A DNA stretch of 7,210 nt from an uncultured Phenylobacterium sp. (GCA_945952355.1 CAMFIW010000133.1:1-7210); one strand, 5' to 3'. Counted from the first letter of the stretch, positions 1-6,273 are shown. The notes: generated by a model not told the origin, from the sequence alone. Program-made: numbers and translations.

Positions 1-368
1 TAGTTCATTCGCGCGTCGCTCATCTTGATCATCTCCTCCTCCAACACGACCTGGTTGCCGTCGAGCGTGGTTTCGGAGTCGGGGCTCTTCTTGGCCCTGA
101 ACTTGGCGCCCGGCACGGCCGCCGCGCCCTGGGACTTGTTCGAGGCCAACGCCATGTGCCCTGGCTGGGTTTGGGTCATGGCCCCGCCGCCGGTCGCGAG
201 CTGGTGCTGCTGAACGCGGGCGTCGAAGTTGAACGGCGTCAGGTCCGTCGGTCGGTAGCCTGGCGTCTCGGCGTTCGCCACGTTCTGGGCGATCACCCTC
301 TGGCGCTCGGACAGGTAACCGAGCTGGCCGCGCAACATCTGGAACAGCGGGATGTCGGTGATATCCAT
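1..368 (-). CDS. flgB: Flagellar basal-body proximal rod protein FlgB (3' end cut by window)
   Basis: FlgB is a proximal rod subunit, exported by the flagellar type III apparatus and assembled just outside the FliP/Q/R gate and FliE. Translating the minus strand from the ATG at 368-366 gives 122 complete codons beginning MDITDIPLFQMLRGQLGYLS. The rod-family signature NVANAETPGYRP follows near residues 34-45, then a variable loop rich in Q, A and G, and then the conserved stretch VVLEEEMIKMSDARMNY that ends at the window edge. FlgB proteins are usually about 130-140 residues, so only about 10-20 residues are missing. No strong Shine-Dalgarno precedes the start. An ATG ten bases upstream is out of frame, which leaves 368 as the start. 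The gene diverges from fliO, and flgC and fliE would be expected next, outside the window (inference from conserved order). Confidence 0.95.
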   Translation of the reverse strand, partial: MDITDIPLFQMLRGQLGYLSERQRVIAQNVANAETPGYRPTDLTPFNFDARVQQHQLATGGGAMTQTQPGHMALASNKSQGAAAVPGAKFRAKKSPDSETTLDGNQVVLEEEMIKMSDARMN

Positions 369-393
369 GGTCCAACATGGTGAATAAACAGGG

Positions 394-408
394 TTAATCG
401 GTCCTTAA
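394..408. promoter_or_regulatory. Perfect CtrA box (TTAA-N7-TTAA) between flgB and fliO
   Basis: The sequence TTAATCGGTCCTTAA lies in the 111-base gap between the divergent flgB and fliO starts. It matches exactly the TTAA-N7-TTAA full site bound by the cell-cycle regulator CtrA, which activates early (class II) flagellar genes in Caulobacter. Read on the minus strand, the second half-site is TTAACC, the more consensus-like extension, so the box may face flgB. The palindromic half-sites allow action in both directions. The box ends 25 bases before the flgB start and 71 bases before the fliO start. No convincing sigma-70-type -10 could be assigned. CATAGG at 421-426 is a weak candidate toward fliO. 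Confidence 0.8.
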
Positions 409-479
409 GACCCGCCGGCGCATAGGCGTGAGCGGCTGGCGCCTTCCGGCCGGCCGCCGCCCAAGTCCACGACACCGCG

Positions 480-764
480 ATGCCGCTTTCCGATTTCGCC
501 CGCGCCGTCTTCGCACTGGTCCTCACGCTTGGTCTGATCGGGCTGGCCGCCGCGGCGGTGCGCCGCTTCGGGCCCGATGCGATCGGCCGCCTCGTGCCCA
601 TGCGAAAGGACCGGCGCCTGGCCGTCGTCGAGACCCTGGTTCTCGACCCCGCGCGCCGGCTGGTGCTGGTCTCCTGCGACGGCGAAGAACAACTCCTCCT
701 GCTGGGCGAAGGCCAGGTCGTGCCCAAGGTCGCCGCCGCCAAGGTCCCGTCCTCCGATGCGTAA
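480..764 (+). CDS. fliO: Flagellar export gate assembly protein FliO
   Basis: This 94-residue membrane protein helps assemble the FliP ring of the flagellar type III export gate. Residues about 6-26 form one hydrophobic segment (FALVLTLGLIGLAAAAV) followed by basic residues, which predicts a cytoplasmic C-terminus. The C-terminal domain has the FliO pattern of a basic patch (RKDRRLAVVE) followed by paired strands, LVLDPARRLVLVSCDGEEQL near residues 53-72. Identity rests on that pattern, the size and the position directly before fliP. The ATG at 480 is the only in-frame ATG after in-frame stops at 423 and 429. No clear Shine-Dalgarno is visible. The stop overlaps the fliP start by 8 bases, indicating translational coupling. 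The gene lies downstream of the CtrA box, consistent with early class II expression. Confidence 0.9.
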   Translation: MPLSDFARAVFALVLTLGLIGLAAAAVRRFGPDAIGRLVPMRKDRRLAVVETLVLDPARRLVLVSCDGEEQLLLLGEGQVVPKVAAAKVPSSDA

Positions 765-1557
765 GCTCTTTCACGTCCTGACTGGCGGCCTGTTCGAGAC
801 CCTGACGCCGGCCGACCTGCGCAAGGCCGCGGGCCTGGCCCTGCTGGCCACGGTGGCCGGCCTGATCTTCCCTGCCCATGCCCTGGCGCAGGCCGTGAAC
901 ATCAACCTGGGCACCGGCGCCGGCCTGACCGAGCGGGTCGTTCAGTTGGTCGGCCTGTTGACCGTGCTGTCACTGGCGCCGTCCATCGTCATCATGACCA
1001 CCTCGTTCGTGCGCATCGTGGTGGTGCTGTCCCTGCTGCGCACCGCGCTCGGACTGCAGCAGAGCCCGCCCAATGCGGTGATCATCAGCCTGTCGCTGTT
1101 CCTGACCGCGATCGTGATGGGGCCGACCTTCCAGAAGTCCTATGACGAGGGGGTCAAGCCGCTGCTCGACCAGCAGATGGAGCTGCCGGCCGCCTTCGAC
1201 GCCGCTGGCGGCCCGGTGAAGCAGTTCATGCTCAGTCAGGTCGACCGCGACGACCTCGCCCTGTTCGTGCGCCTGTCGAAGATCCAGCGCCCCCCGACTC
1301 TGCAGGAGCTGCCTCTGCGGGTCGTCACCCCCGCCTTCATGATCTCGGAGCTCAAGCGCGCGTTCGAGATCGGCTTCCTGCTCTTCGTGCCCTTCCTGGT
1401 CATCGACTTGGTCGTCGCCAGCGTGCTGATGAGCATGGGCATGATGATGCTCCCACCGGTGGTGGTTTCCTTGCCCTTCAAGCTGATCTTCTTCGTCCTG
1501 GTGGACGGCTGGCGGCTCGTGGCGGGCAGCCTGGTGGAGAGCTTCCACCAGAGGTGA
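757..1557 (+). CDS. fliP: Flagellar type III export gate protein FliP
   Basis: FliP is the main ring-forming subunit of the export gate (FliP5-FliQ4-FliR1) in the inner membrane at the base of the rod. The 266 residues show the family hallmarks. The first conserved block near residues 75-106 contains PSIVIMTTSFVRIVVVLSLL and ends QQSPPN. The second block near residues 192-234 contains AFMISELKRAFEIGF and then GMMMLPP. The C-terminus near 240-252 has PFKLIFFVLVDGW. Hydrophobic segments lie near 24-44 (a cleavable signal sequence ending AHALA/QA, as in enterobacterial FliP), 58-98, 106-122 and 205-260. The start at 757 overlaps fliO by 8 bases and has AAGG 12 bases upstream. Starting earlier at 577 would add a non-FliP extension inside fliO in another frame. 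The length is slightly above the usual 245-255 because of about 20 extra residues before the signal segment. Confidence 0.97.
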   Translation: MRKLFHVLTGGLFETLTPADLRKAAGLALLATVAGLIFPAHALAQAVNINLGTGAGLTERVVQLVGLLTVLSLAPSIVIMTTSFVRIVVVLSLLRTALGLQQSPPNAVIISLSLFLTAIVMGPTFQKSYDEGVKPLLDQQMELPAAFDAAGGPVKQFMLSQVDRDDLALFVRLSKIQRPPTLQELPLRVVTPAFMISELKRAFEIGFLLFVPFLVIDLVVASVLMSMGMMMLPPVVVSLPFKLIFFVLVDGWRLVAGSLVESFHQR

Positions 1558-1579
1558 AGCGTCTGGCCCTCCCGCGCCA

Positions 1580-1607
1580 TCCCGGAATCACGAAGCTTTC
1601 TCCGGGA
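1580..1607. other. Hairpin just after fliP (possible weak terminator)
   Basis: A perfect 7-bp inverted repeat, TCCCGGA (1580-1586) and TCCGGGA (1601-1607), encloses a 14-base loop and starts 23 bases after the fliP stop. No T-run follows on either strand, so it is not a canonical intrinsic terminator. It may mark the 3' end of the fliOP transcript or stabilise it. Function is inferred only from position. Confidence 0.35.
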
Positions 1608-1649
1608 CCCAGATGCGTAGGGCTATCCGGAAGGAACTGCGTACGGGCG

Positions 1650-1675
1650 CCGGTCCTCGCCTGTGGCGAAACCGG
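1650..1675. terminator. Strong hairpin in the convergent gap, candidate bidirectional terminator
   Basis: CCGGT (1650-1654) pairs with ACCGG (1671-1675), and inside it TCGCC (1657-1661) pairs with GGCGA (1665-1669) around a TGT loop. This gives 10 bp in two helices with a small internal loop. The structure begins 15 bases after the stop of the minus-strand TPR gene and lies between two convergent genes, where a terminator is expected. Neither side has a T-tract, so Rho-dependent or stem-only termination is as likely as classical intrinsic termination. Confidence 0.45.
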
Positions 1676-1689
1676 GAAGACACCTTGAG

Positions 1690-4674
1690 CTACCCCTTCT
1701 TCGCGGCCTTGGCGGGCGCTGGCGGAGCGGCCTGGGCCTGCTTCTGCGCCGGCTTCTGCGGCGCTGGCGGAGCGGCGGGCTGGGCGGCCTGGCGGGTAGG
1801 GCCGACCGGGGCGGGCTTCTGCTTGAAGCGCACCTTCATCTTGTCGACCCAGCCGGCGAAGGCTTCGTTGTCGGCGGTGACACGCCCGAAGTCGGCGACG
1901 CTGAGCGCGCCCTCCTGAACGCCGGACAGGGCGACGCGCAGGGCGTCGGGATTGTGCGCCTGGTCTTCGAAGCTGCCATAGCGCTGACGGAGGCGAGCGA
2001 GCGAACCGTCATCGCCGGCAAGGCTGTAGGCGACGCCCGCGCGGAGCAGCTTGCCCTCGTCCTCAGCGTTGAGCGCGCCGGCCTGCTTGTAGCGATCGCC
2101 TAGGCTCTTCTCGAACAAGGCGCCGGCCAGAGGCCAGTTCTTCTGCTTCCAGACAACCTCGGTGCGCAGGTCCTGGCCATCACGCGAGGTGTCGCGTTCG
2201 ATCAGCTCCAGGGCCGCGTCGAGGCGGCCGAGGTTCATCAGCGCCCTTCCCTCGACGAGGCGGCGCTCGGCGTTCAGCGAGGCCGGCAGGATGGTCGTGC
2301 GCGAGCCATTGATCGCGTCCAGCGCCTGCTCGGGTTTTCGATCCATCAGGTAGATTACGGCGAGGTCCGTGGCGACCTGGGCGCGGGGCACGCCGTCGAG
2401 GCGGTTGTCGGCCTGGTATTTCAGCAGGTCCGCCGCCTGGTCCAGGAGGTCGACGTCGATAAGCCGGCGCACCAGCTTGCGGACCATCAGGTCGCCGTCG
2501 GCGCCCAGCGGAGTCAGTTCCTTGAAATCGTAGAACAGGGCGAGCGCCTGGACCGGCTCCAGACCGTCCGCGGCGCCGTCGAGGAACAACGAGCGGAACG
2601 CCGCGCCGAGATCTGCCTGAAGCTGCAGGGCCTCGGGCAGGTCGGGCAGGCGTTGGCCGGCCGAGCGCAAAGCTTCCAGCGCCTCGCGATAGCGGCCCTG
2701 GCTAAGATAGAGTTGGCCAAGCGCGCGGATGGTCTCCAGCTCGGTGGCGTCTCCACGCCAGCGGTATCGCAGGCCGTCGAACACCCCGGCCGCCTCGATC
2801 GGCGTGATCTTGCCCAGTTGCAGGCGGATCTGGGTGGCGCGCAGGGTGGCGGGCGCCGACAAGGATTCGGCCGGAGCGCCGGCGATGGCGGCGTAGATGC
2901 GCAGCGCGCGGTCAGGATAGCCGCGGGCCTCCACCACCTTCGCCTCAACCAGGCGCGTCGCGAGCTCTTCCAGCGGCTCGGTCTTGTCCATCAGGGCGAG
3001 CTTGACCGAGCGGTCGGCGCCTTCCAGATCGCCAAGCGCCAGCGCCGCCTGGGCGTCGGAACGGGCGAAGCGGGCTTTCCAGACCGGCGAGAACTGATTG
3101 AAGGCCTCGGCGCCGGCCGCGAACTGGGCGCGCGCCTCGCCCCACTGGGCGAGTTGGGCCGCGATATAGGAGCGCCATAGCGCGGCGGAGGGGTCGTCCG
3201 ACAGGATCGGCGCGGAGAAGTCGGCCTGCGCTTCCTTGTAGCGGCGCGCCATGACCCGGGCGATGCCGCGCAGGCCGCGGAACTCCGGGTCTTCCACGAC
3301 CTGGGGACTCGCCCGCGCGGTGTCGTTCAGGACGCCGATAGCCTCGAAGGAAAGTTGCGACCCGACCAGGAAACGCGCCAGGGCCATGCGGGCGGCGGTC
3401 GGCGCGTTCTTGCCCTGTCCGCCTTCCTGCTGGGCCGCGTCGAGCAGGCTGTCATAGCGCTTGAGGAAGCCGCCGTGGCCGGTCTTGGGCCAGTTCTCTT
3501 CGTCGATGAGCGCCGGCATGATCGCAGGCTGCGGAGAACCGAGTTGGGCCTCCTCCCGCTCCACCCCGGCTGAGGCGGGCGACAGGGTAAGGCCCGCGGG
3601 ACGCCCGATATGCACCAGATCGCCTTCGTGGCTGACCGCTAGGTCGTCCACATAGGACTCCATGGCCAGGCCCTGGGCCGAGGGCAGCACGGCCATCTGG
3701 ACGTATTCGCGTCGGGTCGGAACCCCCTTGGCGGGCGATAGGGCGGTCACCACCGAGACCATGTCGCCGACGAAGGGATCGGCAACCTTGACCGCACGCG
3801 TGGCGCCCGAGACCGCGGCCTTAAGCGCCGCCGGACCGCCGACGTCGTCGCGGAAGATCTGGATCAGCGCGCCCTGTCCCTGGGCCCCAGGCCCCAAGGT
3901 GACGGTCCACAATCCGCCCTGGCTGGTCGCGAAGAACGGGGTGCCCGTCGGGGAAGCGATGCGCACCGCCGAATAGTCCGAGCCCTTGAACGCCTGCATG
4001 GTCGAGAACTGGCGCAGGCCCCGCGGAGCTTTCGACACGTCCAGCACGGCCGGCGCGTCGAACACCACCCAGATCGCGCCACCCCGGCGGAAGACCGCGG
4101 CGCCGTTGGGGTTGGCCCAGGGAAAGGTCAGCACGACCTGGCCGTTGACCAGCTTCGCGTCCATGTGGACGACGCCGCCGGCCGGCACTGGATTGGGACG
4201 CGGCGGGTCCGGCTCGGTGGGGGGCGCGCCGACGGCGTCCGTCTGAGCGACGGTCGCGGCGGCCGCGGGAGCCGGCTTCTCGAACAGGTTGATATAGGTC
4301 GCGCCGTCGGCGCTTCCGACCTTCGCGTCGGCGTCGTCGGCCAGGACCAGAACGAGTTCCAGGGCGCCCTTGACGTGCCGGGCCTCGGCGGATTTCAGCC
4401 ACCGCGGGGGGCTGATCCGCAGGATTGAGATATCGGGATCGGCGTCCCGGCTGAAGCGCAGGGTGAGCACCTGGCCTTCGCGGCGGACGGTGGAGCTCGC
4501 TCCGCCCGCCCAATGCAACTCGATGCGGGTGAAGTCGCGGGCCTGGCCGACATGCACGTCCAGCGCGCCGCGCGGCGCGGAGCGCGGAGCGGGCGCCGCG
4601 AACCCAACGGGCGCGGCGGTCGCGGCAATGCAGATCGCCGCGACGCTGGAGTGGAGGGCCCGCTTGAGGCGCAT
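1690..4674 (-). CDS. Large secreted TPR protein of the flagellar (fliM) operon
   Basis: This 994-residue protein has no assigned biochemical function that I recognise. Residues 1-26 look like a Sec signal peptide (basic start MRLKR, hydrophobic core SSVAAICIAATAAPVG, FA/APAP cleavage region), so the mature protein is predicted to be periplasmic. Residues about 37-133 and 168-262 are beta-rich and resemble AMIN-like modules (for example ARDFTRIELHW). A further beta segment runs to about 370. From about 403 to 930 the sequence is helical with TPR-like repeats. The clearest is near 644-680 (ALGQLYLSQGRYREALEALR), with others near 429, 465, 498, 532, 568, 765, 800 and 875. The last 45 residues are Pro/Ala/Lys/Gln-rich. 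The ATG at 4674 lies 4 bases after the stop of the MotE-family gene, which makes it the last gene of the fliM operon. A scaffold role at the motor is inference from architecture and location. A TPR-family gene behind fliM is, as I recall, also present in Caulobacter crescentus. Confidence 0.85.
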   Translation of the reverse strand: MRLKRALHSSVAAICIAATAAPVGFAAPAPRSAPRGALDVHVGQARDFTRIELHWAGGASSTVRREGQVLTLRFSRDADPDISILRISPPRWLKSAEARHVKGALELVLVLADDADAKVGSADGATYINLFEKPAPAAAATVAQTDAVGAPPTEPDPPRPNPVPAGGVVHMDAKLVNGQVVLTFPWANPNGAAVFRRGGAIWVVFDAPAVLDVSKAPRGLRQFSTMQAFKGSDYSAVRIASPTGTPFFATSQGGLWTVTLGPGAQGQGALIQIFRDDVGGPAALKAAVSGATRAVKVADPFVGDMVSVVTALSPAKGVPTRREYVQMAVLPSAQGLAMESYVDDLAVSHEGDLVHIGRPAGLTLSPASAGVEREEAQLGSPQPAIMPALIDEENWPKTGHGGFLKRYDSLLDAAQQEGGQGKNAPTAARMALARFLVGSQLSFEAIGVLNDTARASPQVVEDPEFRGLRGIARVMARRYKEAQADFSAPILSDDPSAALWRSYIAAQLAQWGEARAQFAAGAEAFNQFSPVWKARFARSDAQAALALGDLEGADRSVKLALMDKTEPLEELATRLVEAKVVEARGYPDRALRIYAAIAGAPAESLSAPATLRATQIRLQLGKITPIEAAGVFDGLRYRWRGDATELETIRALGQLYLSQGRYREALEALRSAGQRLPDLPEALQLQADLGAAFRSLFLDGAADGLEPVQALALFYDFKELTPLGADGDLMVRKLVRRLIDVDLLDQAADLLKYQADNRLDGVPRAQVATDLAVIYLMDRKPEQALDAINGSRTTILPASLNAERRLVEGRALMNLGRLDAALELIERDTSRDGQDLRTEVVWKQKNWPLAGALFEKSLGDRYKQAGALNAEDEGKLLRAGVAYSLAGDDGSLARLRQRYGSFEDQAHNPDALRVALSGVQEGALSVADFGRVTADNEAFAGWVDKMKVRFKQKPAPVGPTRQAAQPAAPPAPQKPAQKQAQAAPPAPAKAAKKG
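1715..1776. repeat. In-frame 17-bp direct repeat in the TPR protein tail
   Basis: GGCGCTGGCGGAGCGGC occurs at 1715-1731 and again at 1760-1776, 45 bases (15 codons) apart and in the same reading frame. On the coding strand each copy encodes AAPPAP, so the protein tail reads AAPPAP, a QKPAQKQAQ linker and AAPPAP again. This looks like local duplication in a low-complexity tail and could vary in length between strains. Confidence 0.7.
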
Positions 4675-4678
4675 GCGC

Positions 4679-5728
4679 CTAGCCGGACTTGCCCGCGGGC
4701 GCGGCGGCCGGGGCGGCGGGCGACGAGGACGGCGCGGCGTTCGCGGCCTTGGCGGGGGCTGTCGACGCAGGCGTCGCCGTTTCGGCGGCCGGCTTGGCGT
4801 CCGCCGTCTTGCTGGCGGCCTTCGGCGCGGCCTTCTTGGCGGCCGACTTCTTGGCGGGCGCCTTCTTTGGCGGAGTCTTGGTGGGCGCCTTTGCGGTCGG
4901 ATCGGGCTCGGCCGTCGGATCGACCGAGGGCGGCGCGGCGGGCGGAGCCGCGCTGGCCACCTTGGACGGCGCAGTGGCCGAGGCGGGCGTGCCAGCCTTG
5001 TCCGCGCTCGCCGCAGCGGCGCGAGCGTTGGCGAAGCGGCGGGCCAGAGCCTCGGTCAGGCGCTTGGCCTCCGCCGGCGGCATCTGAGCGATGATCGCCG
5101 ACAGCGCGCGCTCCTTCATCTTGGCGGCGATCGGCAAACGTACGGAGTCGTCGAGCAACACCATGCGGGGCGCGGCGTCCTTGGCTTTCATCGCCTCGAA
5201 CACCTTGACCATGCGGTCGGTCTCGGCGGCCTCCTTTGCGTCGGCCTGGCCCATCAGACCCTGGATGTCGGACTTCAGGCCATTCAGCGCCTTCACCTTG
5301 GCGTCGAGCTTGGCCTCGGCGGCGGCCATCAGGGCAAGCTGGGTGTTGAGGTCGTTCTCGCGCTGGTCGAGCTGGCCTCTGCGGGCGCCGAGGCTCTGCA
5401 GCACCTGGAGCTCGGCGGGCGAAAGCCCGGCTTCCTTGGCGAGTTCGGCGGCGGTCGGAGCGCAGACGGCGGCGGGCTTGGCGGCCGGGGGCAGGCGCGC
5501 GGCCGCGTCCGTGGCGGAGTCGGTGGCCGCCGGGGCGGCCTCGCCGTCCGTCGCCGCCTTGGACCCACCGGACCCCTTGCCCTTGATCGGCTTGGCGGCC
5601 TCCTCCGCGAAGGCCTTGGCCCCCGAAACCAGATCCGGAAGGGCGCGGGCCCCAGACATGGCGTTGACCGCGAGCACGCCCGCGGCCGCGACTCCCACCA
5701 GGGGGAGGATGCGCGGAATGTTCTTCAT
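4679..5728 (-). CDS. MotE-family protein (coiled coil plus MgtE_N-like helical domain), flagellar locus
   Basis: This 349-residue protein has an N-terminal hydrophobic segment at about 7-24 after basic residues. It is either a signal anchor or a signal peptide cleaved near SGARA (25-29), and in both cases the rest should be periplasmic. After an Ala/Pro-rich linker comes a single cysteine (C89). A coiled coil follows at about 103-165, containing RRGQLDQRENDLNTQLALM. The MotE-family helical domain lies at about 165-232 with ETDRMVKVFEAMKAKDAAPR, KMKERALSAIIAQMPPAEA and LTEALARRF. The tail (233-349) is Ala/Pro/Lys-rich with a histone-H1-like patch. In Sinorhizobium, MotE is a periplasmic chaperone for the motility protein MotC. 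Here the gene overlaps the preceding gene by ATGA and is followed after 4 bases by a secreted TPR gene, a plausible client. Family membership is confident, but orthology to rhizobial MotE is not, so no symbol is given. Confidence 0.85.
   Translation of the reverse strand: MKNIPRILPLVGVAAAGVLAVNAMSGARALPDLVSGAKAFAEEAAKPIKGKGSGGSKAATDGEAAPAATDSATDAAARLPPAAKPAAVCAPTAAELAKEAGLSPAELQVLQSLGARRGQLDQRENDLNTQLALMAAAEAKLDAKVKALNGLKSDIQGLMGQADAKEAAETDRMVKVFEAMKAKDAAPRMVLLDDSVRLPIAAKMKERALSAIIAQMPPAEAKRLTEALARRFANARAAAASADKAGTPASATAPSKVASAAPPAAPPSVDPTAEPDPTAKAPTKTPPKKAPAKKSAAKKAAPKAASKTADAKPAAETATPASTAPAKAANAAPSSSPAAPAAAPAGKSG
4808..4891 (-). repeat. Lys/Ala/Pro-rich low-complexity segment coding the MotE-family tail
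   Basis: These bases encode residues 280-307 of the MotE-family protein, made almost only of K, A, P, S and T (PPKKAPAKKSAAKKAAPK). The DNA has short degenerate repeats of the CTTGGCGGNC type. Such segments are prone to slippage and length variation. In the periplasm a basic, extended tail could contact peptidoglycan or membrane, which is inference. Confidence 0.6.
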
Positions 5729-6273
5729 CGACGGCCTCCGGCGGCCGTGCGCAGAAGCGGACGGGCCTCAAATTCGTCGTCCTGGCCGAACAGCTCGTCT
5801 TCGAAGCGCGGCCTTTGGCGCGCGGCCGGAGCTTCGCGGCGGGTGAAGCGATCGGTCTCTTGCCGGGGGCGGGGCTCCCGGGCCGCGCTTAGCAGCGAGC
5901 CCAGGCGGTGGGTGACCCGCTCGACATCGGCGTCCAGCTCCAGCTCCTCGCGAAGCGCCCGAGGCCTGGCGGCGGTCGCAGCGGGCGCGGCGGGACGGTC
6001 CAGGGTGACGCGGTCGAGTTTGGCGACCAGGGCCCGGGCCTTCTCAATCCGGTCGGCCAGGGCGTCGGTCGCTTCGTCGGTGGCGGCGCGCAGATCGGCT
6101 AGGCCCTGCTCGGCCCGGGCGGCGGCGGCGTCCAGCTCGGCCACGGCCTTGGCGAAGCCTTCGTGGCTGTCGCGCAGGGCCTTCAACCGGACGTTCAGGC
6201 GATAGCCCATCCAGAGGGCGGCCATCAGCAGGCCGGCGAGGAGAAGGTTCAGGCTGATGCCGATGATGCTCAT
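5725..6273 (-). CDS. DUF6468 family membrane-anchored coiled-coil protein of the fliM operon
   Basis: This 182-residue protein matches the DUF6468 proteins commonly found after fliM in alphaproteobacteria; their function is unknown. Residues 5-23 form one transmembrane segment (GISLNLLLAGLLMAALWMGY). Positive charges follow immediately (R25, R29, K31, R34), so by the positive-inside rule the remainder is cytoplasmic. Residues about 28-92 are a strongly predicted coiled coil (ALRDSHEGFAKAVAELDAAA and on), followed by a charged, Arg/Glu-rich and probably disordered region. It ends in an acidic patch near residues 157-170 (FEDELFGQDDEFEA). The start codon overlaps the fliM stop by ATGA, and its own stop overlaps the next start by ATGA. 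That position and topology would place the coiled coil beside the C-ring. Assignment to the family is from memory of its pattern and synteny. Confidence 0.8.
   Translation of the reverse strand: MSIIGISLNLLLAGLLMAALWMGYRLNVRLKALRDSHEGFAKAVAELDAAAARAEQGLADLRAATDEATDALADRIEKARALVAKLDRVTLDRPAAPAATAARPRALREELELDADVERVTHRLGSLLSAAREPRPRQETDRFTRREAPAARQRPRFEDELFGQDDEFEARPLLRTAAGGRR

Noticed and set aside
369..479. Possible sigma-54 promoter for flgB or fliO
   Set aside because: No TGGCAC-N5-TTGC-like element was found on either strand of the gap. The CtrA box is a better explanation and fits early-gene timing.
577..756. Upstream start for fliP at 577
   Set aside because: The added 60 residues lie out of frame inside fliO and do not resemble any FliP N-terminus. 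The ATG at 757 gives a normal signal sequence and an 8-base overlap.
970..1548. 192-codon minus-strand open frame opposite fliP
   Set aside because: The His/Gln/Glu-rich product is the typical antisense shadow of a membrane protein gene; fliP fully explains the region.
1613..1918. Small plus-strand open frames in and after the convergent gap
   Set aside because: They run mostly antisense to the TPR gene tail, lack a ribosome-binding site and give Ala/Gly-rich translations without family resemblance.
4395..5771. A 458-codon minus-strand open frame
   Set aside because: It is an alternate frame through the MotE-family gene and the start of the TPR gene, with Arg/Gly/Pro-rich composition. The true frames have signal peptides, a coiled coil and operon-type overlaps.
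4370..6205. A 611-codon open frame on the plus strand
   Set aside because: It lies antisense to the TPR, MotE-family and DUF6468 genes. Its product is Arg/Gly-rich low-complexity sequence typical of antisense reading in GC-rich DNA, and it has no recognisable domain.
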